The notes under the pieces: generated by a model
Database searches by the model: none
What the model was told of the DNA's origin: nothing
Seen by the model: only the letters and a program-made list of their open reading frames with translations
Translations under genes and position numbers: made by a program
Origin: Ophioderma brevispina
Lineage: Eukaryota > Echinodermata > Ophiuroidea > Amphilepidida > Ophiodermatidae
Length of the DNA stretch: 64,000 nucleotides
Assembly: GCA_023653785.1 (NCBI GenBank)
Contig: JAMKCH010084977.1
Coordinates: forward strand, 25,592-89,591
Reading direction: 5' to 3'
Shown: positions 1 to 11,499 of the stretch, one piece after another
Layout: every line of letters starts with the position of its first letter
Numbering within the stretch: the first letter of the stretch is position 1

Positions 1-1157
1 GAATGTATACAAACGCACACGAGACTACGGCGCTCATGCAACACAACGACGTATTGACAGGATCTGGCTTATATCGCTCATATCGCACATTTTGCTCAAA
101 TTTCCTTTCCAAGACCTGATTTGTCATAGTTGATCGCAGTTTTTCGTGAAGTTAACGTATAAGATTCGTTTTATGGGTGTGGCCTTTTGCAGTAAACCGT
201 TTTCGCACAGTTATGACGGAGAAATGACCGTATCATGAGCCTTTAACACCATAGAATCTATATACATGTTTACTGGACATTTATATAGAGTGCTAATTTA
301 CCGAGAGATGCCAAATAAATCCGACCTCCCCCCTGCTTTTATTCATTGCCTCTATCATCGTCACCCGGCATCGTCATCTTGTCAAGGACAGTGATGGAAT
401 GCTCTTTCTTCTGGTCAATTACGATTAAAAGTTTTAAAGTTCACAGTAAGTGTTTAGAAACGTGATGGAAAGTAATGTTCAGGTATTAAACATGTCAATC
501 TCTAAACATGTGAAGTCAAATGGCTAAACACCTATTCAATGAAAATCTGCAATCAAATGCATTAATGTATTTATATTTTTAACATGTTTAGAAGAGAGAT
601 TTTTAGATGTTTTAAATGTTTAAAGACAGTGTTAATATAATGTCAAAATGTTTAATAATTTGGTGCAAATAGAGTGTAAAAGGTGTTTTAATTTCTAATC
701 ACTGTTTTACAGTGTAAATGCGTATACGGCTGGTTGGCGACTCTCCATTTCCAACGTATTTGGAATGAGAAAATATTGCTGTATATACATCATTCAGAAT
801 TTTACCAAAGATTTCGCGATTGGTTAAAGCAATGTGTAATATAAAAATAATAGGATTCTTGCCACCGCCGTCTGCGGTATGAAGCAAATACTAGATAGCG
901 GGCGGCAACAGGTTCGGCCTTCTAACATGCAGCAGGGGGTGGCTATGGCAGAGAGCCTCTGCAAATATAAAAACATCGGAGAGTAAATAAATTGTCTTGT
1001 AAAGGGCGATAACCGGAAGTGCATTGTATCTCGTCAAGATTGCTAATTTATGCTATTAATTAATAAATACCGCCTCGGGGTTCAAAACCTTTGCAAGAAG
1101 TGTAATCAAGAACATATGATTTTGGGACATCAAAAACAGGTGGCGTACGGGTTTTGG
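1..1157. other. No gene seen; AT-rich intergenic DNA
   Basis: I see no exon, RNA gene or clear transposon here. Between about 430 and 690 short TGTTTAGA/TAAACATG words recur on both strands, which suggests an old degraded inverted-repeat element, but I cannot define its ends. The short open frames at 699-1024 lie in several overlapping frames and carry no recognisable motif. Confidence 0.5.
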
Positions 1158-1165
1158 GGGTGGGG

Positions 1166-1362
1166 CAGGGGCGGCGGCCTAGGGTTAAATCAAGGACGGG
1201 GCGAAACTCTGGGGGTAGGGGGGTGGGCGAAACAGTGCAAAGAGCCCATTTGGTGAAAGAAACCGCTAATTTTGCGCACAAACCCCTGTTTTCCTAAAAT
1301 TGTGAAAAATATCAGGGGGGGCCGGCCGCCCCCCACCCTGCCACCCCTGGCGCCCCGCCCCG
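1166..1362. mobile_element. hAT-like MITE, copy 1 of a GC-rich family
   Basis: A 197-bp element starts with CAGGGGCGGCGGCC and ends with GGCGCCCCGCCCCG, so the ends are roughly inverted repeats. It is flanked by GGGTGGGG on the left (1158-1165) and CGGTGGGG on the right (1363-1370), an 8-bp target duplication with one mismatch, as expected for hAT transposons. The interior (GCGCACAAACCCC, CCTAAAATTGTGAAA, then a G-rich and C-rich stretch) matches the element at 2139-2345 in the same orientation. It has no coding capacity. The low-complexity flank makes the target duplication less convincing than those at 57.8-60.3 kb. Confidence 0.55.
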
Positions 1363-1370
1363 CGGTGGGG

Positions 1371-2130
1371 GAGTAATTTCGCATGTGGTGCCGTTTAACC
1401 TGTGTTGCAGCTGGTCGCCGATAGTCCACTCAAACTACGGTATGACCTGGACAAAACTGCAAAGAGGTTTTTCTGCTTGTAACTTGTTGTCTTAAACCCT
1501 CCCGACAAACATTATCAAAAACGGTAGAAAAAGGGACGCATCGCCAAGGACATGCTTAATTGCATCACTAGAACCATGTGACCATTTTGCATATATTTTG
1601 AAATTATTACAATATATTAAACGGGACGACCGATTTAAGTAAATTAAAGTTTTCATCTTGCTAGAATGGTTTTACCTCTAAACCCCACGGTAGAGTTTTG
1701 CGATGATCTTTCAATCCGTTTCAGTGAGAGCTAAAATATTGATTTTCTAGCGCCATTGTGTAAAATTCATATCGGTCGACCAAAATGGGGTACACTTCGC
1801 TCATAAAATTCCAAAACCAATATCCTTTAGCCCTAAGTTTTCGGGTAAATGAGAAAAATATTAGCGTTCTTTAAATACCATAATGTTGACACTTCCGGAA
1901 AAATCTTGGGAGTATGGGGACGATGCTATATTAGCGATCAGGCACGGCCCTTTAACTTGAGTCTTTCTTGTTCCAACATAGACCCGAGGTACTTGACGTC
2001 TAACCTTTTTGAGTGGTACCGTGTGTAATGCAGATAGGTTGATGATTCTTTCCTCATTGACGCGCATGTATTACATTCCGTTATTGCATTTAGATGTAGG
2101 CTGACTTATTCTGACAGCATTCTCAAATGT
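1371..2130. other. No gene seen
   Basis: Unique-looking AT-rich sequence. The minus-strand open frame at 1861-2067 (68 codons) has no recognisable domain or flanking splice signals that I trust. Confidence 0.5.
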
Positions 2131-2138
2131 GTTTGAAG

Positions 2139-2345
2139 CAGGGGAGGCGCCAGGGTAAGATCATAGGAGTGGCGAGCGACGAAACTCATTGGGGGGGGGG
2201 TCTCGTCGAACGAAAGTACAAATGAACTCTTTTGGTTTAAACCCCAGAATTTGTGCGCAAAAAAACCCGGTTTTTCCTAAATTTTGAAACTCTCGGGGGA
2301 GGGGGGGGGGGGAGGCCGCCCTGCAACCCCCATGGCGCGCCCATG
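2139..2345. mobile_element. hAT-like MITE, copy 2 of the GC-rich family
   Basis: A 207-bp element begins CAGGGGAGGCGCCAGGG and ends CCCATGGCGCGCCCATG. Flanks GTTTGAAG (2131-2138) and CTTTGTAG (2346-2353) agree at six of eight positions, consistent with an old 8-bp target duplication. The internal part (TTTGTGCGCAAAAAAACC, TTTTTCCTAAATTTTGAAA, G-run, GGCCGCCCTGC) aligns with the element at 1166-1362. It is non-coding, and a mobile relative would have been moved by a hAT transposase supplied elsewhere. Confidence 0.55.
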
Positions 2346-2353
2346 CTTTGTAG

Positions 2354-3800
2354 TAGATCTGTGCAGCACTTATCACATCCCCTGTTAGAGCTGCGTCGTC
2401 AAGGTCTGTGAGATGCTGACTTGGGTTTGATGGAGTCGTCTAGAATGCGTGGTTCGCTTTATGCTGCAGTCCTAACTATTAATCAGGCTATTGCAAATGA
2501 CCCCTTTTTAAAATGTTCCATACTTAACTCGTTTTACAAACTTTTTGTAACCCCACGTTACCAAGGGGGGTCAGGGGGTGAGTTACACCTCCCTCGAGAA
2601 TTTTTTATAAGCACCAGATGCTTCATTATTTGATACCAGTGGTAGTATGGGTCCTCCTCGTTCCATTGAGACCAAAATAAGTACCAACATACCAGTATGG
2701 CGTCACAATGACCGTCATCAGTCCGCGAGTCGGCCAAAATTGGCATTTCCATAGAAATAGGCGCAATCCAATTTGCGCTAAAACGATAGGAATATCGGAT
2801 TTTCGTCGGTTTTCAGATCTAAATGATGGCCAATTGGCTAGTTTACATAAACAAAGAGTTTTAGAGCCATTATGGCATAATATTCAAAAGGTCACCATAA
2901 AATATCCTGGTGGCAAACACCCCCCTTCTCCTGACTTTGACGGGCCTACCACTAACCCGGTGAAGGTGCTACCTTCACATTTTTTCGCTTAAAATGACCG
3001 GGACAGGATGAGAGAACGATTACAGAAGCTTTTTACGTTTTTTGAGCGTTTATAGCGCACCGGGGCGAAGGTCGGTAGGGGGGGTGGTAAGACGAAGGGT
3101 AATGACCCCCCATTTTCTCTCTCTGCTATCCACTTTTATCACAAGTTTGCAGAAAATTATCCAATTTTTAAAGAATTGAACACCCAAATTCAAATTTTTC
3201 GCAACCTACGGTTAATTTCTTTAATTTATGGAGCAATTTTATAATTCATGGCAGCAATTTTAAAAAATCGGAAAATTATTTAAAAATTTCCTATTTTAAT
3301 TTCAGCGTTTTAACATTCATGGCCCTTAAAGTTTCATTATACTGGAAAAGCCCATTTTATTAAGCTTGTGTAACAAATGACCCCGTATTTTGGGTACATT
3401 TATCTGAAAGGACCTGGGACAGAACAGCTATTTTTCACCTGCCGAGGCACATTATACCCATCACTTCGCATAGCGGAAGGCCCCGGCCACACTAGTTGAC
3501 CCATGTGTTTGAATAACTACTCTCTGATAATAATTTGCTAAAATATAAATATATCCCCATCACGATGACAGTCTGACAACTCATTAGATGCAAAAATAAA
3601 TTAACGGGAAAATTGCGGCCATTCTGGAATAATGACCAGCACTTTCCACTTTTAATATCTCAATGCGAGTGCTACCACACTTGCAGGCTAGCATGTTAAA
3701 ACATGGTCAAATAACTAACAGAAAAAGGAAAAATCTCCCTAAAAGGATTTATGAGCTAATACCTTTTCGAATATGGTGTCGTATAGTCCAAGTATTAAGT
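2354..3800. other. No gene seen
   Basis: No exon or RNA gene is supported. The plus-strand frame 2708-2992 (94 codons) has no recognisable motif, and another open frame overlaps it on the minus strand. The stretch 3150-3400 is strongly AT-rich with runs of ATTTTTAAA-like words. Confidence 0.45.
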
Positions 3801-3803
3801 ATA

Positions 3804-4544
3804 GGGGTAAGTCGGGTAATGCCGAACCCATTGATTGACGCAATAAGTCAGGGTTAAAAACAAGGTTGGTAAAGATAAACCATATCAGTAAAAAGTATAA
3901 GCAAAACTTAACTAATAACATGTTTTTGTTAACTCAAACATGTTAGAAAGAAGTTATGATCAAAACAAAAAAATGCGTCGTTCGGGAGTACCCGACACCT
4001 CATGGGCTAATGCCGAACGTGGGTTTTCAATGGCAGCCACGTTGGACCAAAAATATCAATTTTTTGTTTCTTGCAACATAAATATTATAATAATGTAATT
4101 GAAAGCTCGATGAGAGTTTCAATCATGTAGATGAGAATGGACACACCTATTGGGTTTGCCATGGAAACTGGTCGTTCGGGATTCGTCCAAACCAGTGAAG
4201 TTTGTAATCTCGTGCCTTTCATAAACTTCGTCATGGACCGTTCCGCCCTGATGTACATGATTTTAATTGGAAGGACCCTATCCATAACAACTATTAAACC
4301 CCTTTCTCTCTCTTCTTGAGATTTGATATGTCATCCAGAAATATATGTTCTGATTTCATTTTCACTAAAAAGTGTTTTTTGTAATTCTCGCGAGAATGTA
4401 CGTTATCCATTTTTGGTCAGTTTACATTTGTATTAAGTCCAAAGGCAGCGAACACATAGGGTGGTAACACGGTCTCCCACCGTTCGCATATAGTGAAATC
4501 GCTGCGTTCGGGATTCCCCGCGTTTCGGCATTACCCGACTTCCC
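3804..4544. mobile_element. TA-flanked inverted-repeat DNA transposon, non-autonomous
   Basis: The left end reads GGGGTAAGTCGGGTAATGCC and the right end is its near-perfect reverse complement (GGCATTACCCGACTTCCC). A TA dinucleotide sits immediately outside each end (3802-3803 and 4545-4546), as for Tc1/mariner/pogo-type insertions. Sub-terminal copies of the words GTTCGGG and AATGCCGAACG occur near 3980-4015, 4172 and 4506. The 741-bp interior has only short interrupted frames, so no transposase is encoded. Superfamily placement rests on the TA duplication alone. Confidence 0.7.
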
Positions 4545-4546
4545 TA

Positions 4547-5317
4547 CATGCAAATTAGCCATGTCTTGCCAGGCTTCCCTTTTTTCTACCTTTTTGATAT
4601 GTTGTTTGGGAGACCTGTTACTGCTAGTTACAGCAAGGAAACCTTCTGTAGCAATTTTGTCCAGGTGTACCTAGTATTTTTCATAGATTGAGTGGACTAT
4701 TATTGTTTAGCACAACCAACCACATGAAATAACATCTAGTCACCGGCAACGTTTATGATCGATGGATTATAGTTGTTGTATATAAATTAAAGCAGTAGTG
4801 TATGAGCTTTATTCCGTAAAACTATTTATTCAAGTATCACAAAACAAAGCCCTTTTGTCAGATCGTTTGCATAGCATTCTGTATTGGATTAAGACGTGAA
4901 AGATAATTTAATCAGTCTCAATATTTTTAGAGTAAGTGAAGTTAGAATCAAGTAGAAAATCGGCGTAATAAAACACATCAGTATATGTGGTATACTGTTG
5001 GTTATCCTAAAAAATATCGCGAGCTCCTCACCAGAACCTGAGCCAGAACGATTGGGAATTTGCCCCTCTGGGTCGATTGCTTCGGTACGCCCATGCGTGA
5101 AGGTCGGTTTTAAATAACTGTTATAACATTTCGTGTGTATTTTGTCGTAAGAAAATAAAGATTTATTAATTTTACCAAATGGATATAAAAATGCAGTACA
5201 TTTAAAAAAATACAACAAACAAACAAACAAACAAAACAAACAAACATAATCAAAACAGCATAAAAATCGAAAACAAAAATAAAACAAAATCAAAACAAGG
5301 TTAAACTCTTTAACCTC
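4547..5317. other. No gene seen; A-rich tract
   Basis: No exon or transposon is supported. 5209-5300 is a run of AAAC/AAAAC words. The 134-codon minus-strand frame (4889-5293) is largely its translation (Phe, Leu and Cys rich), so I treat it as chance. Confidence 0.5.
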
Positions 5318-5513
5318 GAAAGACCGGTGTCTGTCAATCGAAAACTGTTTATCGAGTGAAAAACAAAGTTAATGGAGAAAAAAAAGACCGGTGTCTGTCA
5401 ATCGAAAACTGTTTATCGAGTGAAAAACAAAGTTAATCGAGAAAAAAAAAGACCGGTGTCTGTCGATCGAAAACTGTTTATCGAGTGAAAAACAAAGTAA
5501 ATCGAGAAAAGAA
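5318..5513. repeat. Tandem repeat, three units of about 64-65 bp
   Basis: Three consecutive units begin AGACCGGTGTCTGTC at 5321, 5385 and 5450. Each continues with AATCGAAAACTGTTTATCG and AGTGAAAAACAAAG and ends in an A-run. The units are nearly identical, so expansion is recent. The third unit grades into the older degenerate array that follows. Confidence 0.85.
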
Positions 5514-6150
5514 AATGACAATGTTTTTTTTTTCAAAAACAACTGTTTATCAAATGATAAACTGCGTTTTTTGTTTTCATAAAATTAGTTTATTGGCAAT
5601 AAAGATTTTTTTTTTGAAAAAAAAAAATTTTTAATCTTAAAACCGAGTTTTTCTAAAAACTGTTTTTCAAATGATAAACATAGTTGTTTAAAAACTGCTT
5701 TTCGACCGAAAAACATACATTTTTTTAAAACATAGATTTTCGATAAAATCTGTTTTTCTATGCTTTTCATTCGAAAAACATGGGTTTTTTTCGAAAAGGT
5801 GTTTTTGATAAACACGGTTTTTCAGGCGATAAACATTTTTTTCGATTTGATAAACTCGGTGTTTCGATAAATAAAGTTTTTTTCGAAAAATACCGTTTAT
5901 AAGGTTATAAACTATATTTTTCGGTTTGATAAAACTATTTATCAAAAATCAAGGTTTATCAGGTGAAAAAAACTGTTTTTGTTAAAAAATTGGTTTCCGA
6001 TAAATTCAGTTTATCGATAAATACGATTTATCAGTAGATAAACAGTATTTTTAGTGTTAGTTTATCAGTCAATAAACACTGTTTTAGGGAAACTAACTTT
6101 TTTTCAACAAACTAATTTTATCGATAAACAGTTTATCAGTAGATAAATTG
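5514..6150. repeat. Degenerate GATAAAC / GTTTATC array
   Basis: About 640 bp are built almost entirely of variants of AAACTGTTTATCGAATGATAA, with alternating GATAAAC and GTTTATC words giving many short hairpins. The spacing is irregular and sequence drift is high. It shares the ACTGTTTATCGA core with the clean 65-bp repeat before it, so that repeat probably arose by local amplification of this array. Open frames on the minus strand here (5585-5945) are Lys/Phe-rich translations of the repeat, not genes. Confidence 0.75.
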
Positions 6151-6604
6151 GATGTTTACATTCTCTAAAAATTTTAAAAACAGCAAGAGTTACAGGCAAT
6201 TCCTGCCACAATGGACACGGAAAATCAAGATATTGACATCCCTGCCAGAATTTACAGTGTATCCAGCATGTTTTTTGACACAATTCCAAAGCATTCAGAA
6301 TGGGATTCAGACATTTTACCTCAGGCTTGTTGTAAGCTATTGAACTGGTAAGTGAGGTGGATTTTGATAAAATGCTGGCAGTAGTGTCAGCATCCTTGGC
6401 TGCCACATTAAATATATTTTCAACCTTCTATATTTAAATAAATTATTTAAATAATTTGAGCTAGTCAAATAGTTTATTTTTTTATTGAAAGTGGTATTAT
6501 ATAGTATAATATTTTTGAAATATTGTGTTCTGATCAAAACAATCGTCCTTGAGAGATTTTAGCGTATTTCTGTATGTTTTTATTGTTTTCTCACCCTGCT
6601 ATTT
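6151..6604. other. No gene seen
   Basis: Unassigned AT-rich DNA. A 100-codon minus frame (6104-6406) and a shorter plus frame overlap each other and show no recognisable motif. Confidence 0.4.
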
Positions 6605-6850
6605 TTAGGCAAACAATTAGCCTTAAGCCAATATTGGCCCAACGTTATCCCAATAATTGGCTCCATATTGGCTGTTGGTCGATTGCCAATATGATGCGCC
6701 AATATTAGACCATTAAATGATGCCGATATGAAGCCGATATCACATTGCCAATGGAAAACCAATAGTGGCTCAATATACGTTAGCCACGTGATGCCGATGC
6801 CAAGATTACCGATGGGGAACCATTGTTGGGCCAATATATGCGTGCTATCT
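6605..6850. repeat. CCAATATTGGC-type degenerate repeat
   Basis: About 250 bp carry many variants of the self-complementary word GGCCAATATTGGCCCAA with short spacers (for example near 6630, 6665, 6690, 6760 and 6830). The left part (CCAATATTGGCCCAACG) and the right part (TTGTTGGGCCAATAT) are roughly inverted, so it could be one foldback element. No coding function. The 84-codon minus frame over it is a translation of the repeat. Confidence 0.6.
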
Positions 6851-7718
6851 GGGCGGTTACACTAGACAACTCCCTGCAATACTTGAGGCATCGTGTTTGG
6901 TATCAAAATAAAGCTCTTTTTCTGAAGATTTTAGAAAAGTTGCTTGCATATGGTGTTGACTATCTACTTTTCACGCTATTTTCACATTAAAAACGCAATA
7001 GCTAAATTTACCACCCCGCATCACTCATATCTAGGAATGACCACCCGTGCACATCCGCGGCCGTATCTTCGATGAAACCTGATTTTGTTTCACAAGTTAT
7101 GCAATGTTGACATCAATTTCTATCGTCCATGTGGATATCGTGCGATTTGTAGCTCCCGTTATGAAGAAATGACCAGTAGAATCTTGTCTTATTCTTATTT
7201 TTACAAAGAAATCTGGGTATTGCAAAGGGTGACCTTTCTTGAATAAACAATTGACCTTTAGCCTATTTTTTTAAATATCTTGGAAAGAAGGCACCACGCG
7301 CATGTGACCCAATTGACTTTTTTACTCCTGGTTACCTAAGGAATGATTTGAGCTATATTACATTAGATTTAGAGCAGTTCAAACATTTGACCCCCATAGT
7401 AACTTTACCCCTCTCCTGGGGCCACACGCAGCAGCGGATCTACGGCAGACATTCATTTTTGCAAAAGTATATTTTTCTCTGGGAATTTCCCGTGTTCAGA
7501 TATTGGTATCTCGTTCATTTGATCAAACCTTCTGGGCTGTGCTCGATATGGTTCACAGCGAAATTGTTGAATGGGTCAATCTACAGGCTTTCACAAATAC
7601 AATAGACAAAACGACCTTGCTATTGTCCACATTCCTGCACACGTCTGACAGTTCAAATCGATGGAAATCAGGCCCATGTTATACTATGAGAATTTAATTC
7701 GTGATGCCAGCAAGGTAA
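6851..7718. other. No gene seen
   Basis: Unassigned. The overlapping plus-strand frames at 7348-7605 and 7503-7697 have no motif that I recognise and no consistent codon signal. Confidence 0.4.
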
Positions 7719-8221
7719 GGTTATACACTTCCCGAGAGCTTCGCTTTCTTAAAAACAGACTAGAGTAATACGTACACAAACGTTTTTTGTAGCACACAAT
7801 TTGGGATGTTTTAAAAATGTAGTGTAAATAATTAAAAAAAAAAAAAAAAACCTTTTTCAAAATTAAAATCATCGCTTTTTTTTAATTCGTTGTTTTTAAA
7901 CCCACAAACACCCTTGAACGTCATGTTAGACCAACTAGAATATGTAGTTTACTTCCCGCAACAATAATACATTATTTATAATTAATTAAGATATTTTGGA
8001 CATCAAAGCAGGACATTTTCTAGAGTGTTTTCGACCAGCTATTGAGGTCACAGCGATTTTAATGCTTTCTCCTGTAGAAGAAGATAACGAATGTGGCGTG
8101 AACCTCCTGATTGACTGTTATATGAGAAATTTGGTTTTTTAATTAGGGCCATGTTTGTACATAAACCAATGCCATTTTGTTTGTTGGTGTGCAATCTGTA
8201 GACTTTGCAAAGCCGCTCGTA

Positions 8222-8752
8222 ACTGCAAAAAAACTGCGAGTGTTAACTTAACACTCATGGGTGTTATTTTAACTCTCTCCTGGAGTCAATATGGGACCAC
8301 TCCCACTGTGTTAGGATACACCATGTTAGTGTTATATTAACACCACTTTTGGTGTTTCAATGTAGGATATAAAACACTGTTGGTGTTAATGGTACACCAC
8401 ATATGCGTGTTATATTTTGTAACACTGCCGCTTGCCAATTGACAATACTGGTGTAATTTAACACTCTCCGGAGTCAATACGGACCACTCCCTCTGGTGTT
8501 ATTAACACCAAACTTGGTGTTAACATTTTATTTGTAACATGTGCTATTTTAGTAGAAAATGCTTGATTGGTTTATTTTGTGCTTCTATTATAAAAATGCT
8601 GCCTCTAACAAATCATAGCAGAACACCAACATCCATAATAAAAATTGCAGCAAAACACCGAGTGGTGTTAAGCCTAATTTTCAACACCACAAAATAAACA
8701 CCAACAAGTGTGACACCGACCTGGTGTTAAATGTTAACACCCCAGTTTTGAA
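8222..8752. mobile_element. GGTGTTA/TAACACC-rich MITE, unit 1 copy
   Basis: The element starts ACTGCAAAAAAACTGCGAGT and ends TTAACACCCCAGTTTTG. In the second copy the ends read ACTGCAAAACTG and CAGTTTTTTGCAGT and are clearly inverted. The interior is made of alternating GGTGTTA and TAACACC words with repeated pairs such as CTCTCC(T)GGAGTCAATA and GGGACCACTCCC, so the single strand would fold heavily. It is non-coding. I cannot define a target duplication. Confidence 0.7.
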
Positions 8753-9144
8753 GAGGTACAAACCTCTATGTGAAAATCACGTGTATTTAAAAACCCCATA
8801 AAATCTACAGGATGCCCTATAGAAGTTGCTATTAAAAGTAGGCTGGCACCCAGCTTTCGCGAATATTGGCTTCTTGCAAGCTAGATGACCTCTACTGAAA
8901 ATAACCTTTGACCTCCGATTTGCTTTGTGCTCAGGTCAGCGATCTCCAGCTACCCAGTGGATCCCATCGCAGACTGCAGATCACATTCTCAGAGAGTTGG
9001 CCTACATGTCGTCCAACGGTGGATATAAACCTCGCAAACCCCCAACCAGTCAACAGTCAGCTGGCTCCACCCAACTCCAAACATACTTTTCGGTCCTTTT
9101 GACCAAATTTAGTGGTATGGGCTTCTACGCAAATTGACTCTAGA
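8753..9144. other. Spacer between MITE and satellite in unit 1
   Basis: Repeated in unit 2 at about 15121-15500. It contains GCTTTCGCGAATATTGGC and AGATGACCTCTACTGA. Open frames here are not preserved in the second copy because of indels, so none is supported as coding. Confidence 0.5.
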
Positions 9145-10535
9145 TGACTTTGGTATGGACGCTACCACGTATCAAATCATGGCGAGTTTTCCCGCGAATG
9201 TCGAGTTTCACGCGCTGTTATCGAGTTTTCCTCGCCCAATATCGAGTGTGCAGCGTATATATGTCGAGTTACAGCGCTATCGTCCAGTTTGCATTCTTAC
9301 ATCGAGTTGTGCTCTGTATATGGTGAGTTTGACATAAATCATGTCCAGTTTTACCCTCCACGTATCAAATCAGGGCGAGTTTTCCCGCCGCATGTCGAGT
9401 TTCACCCGCGCTGTGTATCGAGTTTTCCTCGCGGCCATATGTCGAGTGTGCAGCGCGTTATATGTCGAGTTTACAGCGCATTCTGTCCAGTTTGCCCTCT
9501 ATAAATCGAGTTGCTCTCTTATGGTGAGTTTGACATTAAATCACGTCCAGTTTTTTACGCTCAACGTATCAAATCATGGCGAGATTTCCCGCGCATTTCG
9601 AGTTTCACGCTCTGTGTATCGAGTTTTCCTGCCATATGTCGAGGTCAGCGTTATATGTCGAGGTTACAGCGATATGTGTCCAGTTTGCCCTCTTATAATC
9701 GAGTTGTGCGCTCTATATAGTGAGGTGACCTAAATCATGTCAGTTTTACGCTCACGTATCAAATTCATGGCGAGTTTTTTCCGCGCATGTCGAGTTTCAC
9801 TCGCTGTGTATCGAGGTTTACTCGCCCTATGGCGGTGTGCAGCGTTATAGTCGAGTTACAGCGCTATATGTCCGTTTGCCCTCTATACATCGAGTCTTGT
9901 GCTCTCTATATGGTGAGTTTGAAATAAATCATGTCCAGTTTTACGCTCCACGTATCAAATTATGGCGAGATTTCCCGCGCATGTCGAGTTGCACGCGCTG
10001 TTATCGAGTTTTCCTCGCCATATGTCGAGTGGCAGCGTTAAATGTCGAGTTTAAAGCGCTATCTGTCCAGTTTGCCCTCTATACATCGAGTTGTGATCTT
10101 CTATATGGTGAGTTGGACATAAATCATGTCCAGTTTTACGATTCCACGTATCAAATCATGGCGAGGTTTTCCCCACGCCCATGTCGAGTTTCACGCGCCG
10201 TGTATCGAGATTTCCTCGCCATATGTCGAGTGTGCAGCGTATATGTCGAGTGTACAGCGCTATCGTCCAGTTTGCCCTCGATACATCGAGGTGTGCTCTC
10301 TATATGGTGAGTTTGACACTCAATATGTCCAGTTTTACGTCCACGTATCAAATCATGGAGAGTTTTCCCGCGCATGTCGAGTTTCACGCGCTGGTAACGA
10401 TGTTCCTCGCCATAGGTCGAGTGTGCAGCGTATTTGTCGAGTTTACCGCGCTATAGTCCCGTTTGCCCTCTATTACATCGAGTTTTGCTATCTATATGGT
10501 GCGTTGACATAAATCAGGTCCAGTTTCAAAATCTC
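9145..10535. repeat. 196-bp satellite array, seven units (unit 1)
   Basis: The landmark CACGTATCAAATCATGGCGA recurs at about 9167, 9359, 9564, 9753, 9949, 10146 and 10342, a period close to 196 bp. Each unit is itself built from about eight related subunits of roughly 25 bp sharing the core TGTCGAGTTT or TGTCCAGTTT, for example GTCGAGTTTCACGCGCTGT and GTCGAGTGTGCAGCG. It is therefore a two-level repeat. Open frames that cross it (up to 157 codons) are repeat translations rich in SSF, VYRVF and similar words. Confidence 0.92.
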
Positions 10536-10790
10536 GGACATGATTTTTTCTCAACATGAGGAAAAATCGACATAGATTTTTTGGTGTATGTGTAAAAAAA
10601 ACTTGTCGAGTTGCTCATTTGAGGAAAAAATAATGTCGAGTTGGCTCATGTTGAGAAAAAAATCATGTCGAGTTGCTAGGTTGAGAAAAAAATCAGGTCC
10701 AGTTGGCTCCTGTTGAGAAAAAATCATGTCCAGTTGCAAATGTTGAAAACAATCATGTCCAGTTTTTTCAAAACTCGGCATGATTTATTC
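10536..10790. repeat. 30-bp minisatellite following the satellite (unit 1)
   Basis: About eight units of the form AAAAAATCATGTCGAGTTGC followed by TCATGTTGAG. They share the TGTCGAGTT core with the adjacent 196-bp satellite but have lost the rest of it. Just beyond, at 10845-10880, the core appears inverted (GTAAACTCGACATATTAG, GTAAACTCGATATACAG), so the two repeat blocks end in an inverted arm. Confidence 0.85.
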
Positions 10791-11365
10791 TGCACATGAT
10801 TTATGAAACTCACACATAGAGTTCAAACTGGATGCAGTGCTGGTAAACTCGACATATTAGCGGGGTAAACTCGATATACAGAGAGGAAAATCGCTCATGA
10901 TTTTTTGCGTGGAGCGGGCCATACCTTTAGAGTCACTCTGAAACCCTAATAACAAAACGACAGACTGTACTCCCACACCAACCTCATGCCAAATTCAGCC
11001 CCATTGTTCAAAGCATAATGGAATGTGAAACAGACAGACATTGTATATGGTCATTCTTACTAAATAGTTTATTCGCGCTGTTGTGAATTTGATGAGGGTA
11101 CTAAACCCCAGTTGGTATTCACTATTCAGATCATTTTGAACTCGTGTGGGATAACCAGTATTGGTAGTACATCTCCTTCAAGTTGACTTCCACTACAAGA
11201 AACGAGGCGGAGAACCAAAGACTCCGTCATCTCATTCTTTCAAACCAAGTCTGCGACATCTTCTTGGCCCGTCGCTTGGACACTTGGTGGTATGGTCTTT
11301 GATGAGGAGATGGGTTGCTGATTTTCGGCTGCTAAGCGCGGCAAGGGTTACCTCTGCTACCCCTG

Positions 11366-11495
11366 TTTGAGACAACAGAAGAAAGACGGCAAAAACCGGG
11401 AAGAGTGCGGGAAAAGGAAGTGAAAGAGAAGAGCAATAAGGAGTAGAAGAGGAATAGGAAGAAGAGGAAGTGAAGGAAATGGAAAAGGGGAGTAT
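11366..11495 (-). promoter_or_regulatory. Candidate 3' splice site with long pyrimidine tract, unit 1
   Basis: Read on the minus strand, about 110 nt of pyrimidine-rich sequence (CCTCTTCTTCC, CTCTTCTCTTTCACTTCC) lead to TCTCAAACAG, an acceptor-like end at about 11363. The same arrangement is kept in unit 2 (acceptor near 17784). If used, it would start an exon downstream of the last recognised TIR exon. Joined to that exon in the frame as written, the next codons would be GGG TAG, so the protein would stop at once and the rest would be 3' untranslated. I infer this from signal strength only. Confidence 0.35.
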
Positions 11496-11499
11496 GTTA

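Noticed and set aside
3850..4500. Possible transposase remnant inside the TA-flanked element
   Set aside because: The frames (62-66 codons, on both strands) show no catalytic motif spacing or helix-turn-helix that I can recognise.
4889..5293. A 134-codon minus-strand frame rich in Phe, Leu and Cys
   Set aside because: Largely the translation of an AAAC-rich low-complexity tract; no motif and no splice context.
5318..5513. Regular repeats that might be mistaken for a CRISPR array
   Set aside because: Units are contiguous with no unique spacers, there are no cas genes, and the DNA is clearly animal.
9837..10310. A 157-codon plus-strand open frame, and similar frames up to 136 codons at 9341-9733 and 15464-15874
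   Set aside because: They run through the 196-bp satellite and repeat its translation. The corresponding frames in the other large copy are broken at different places.
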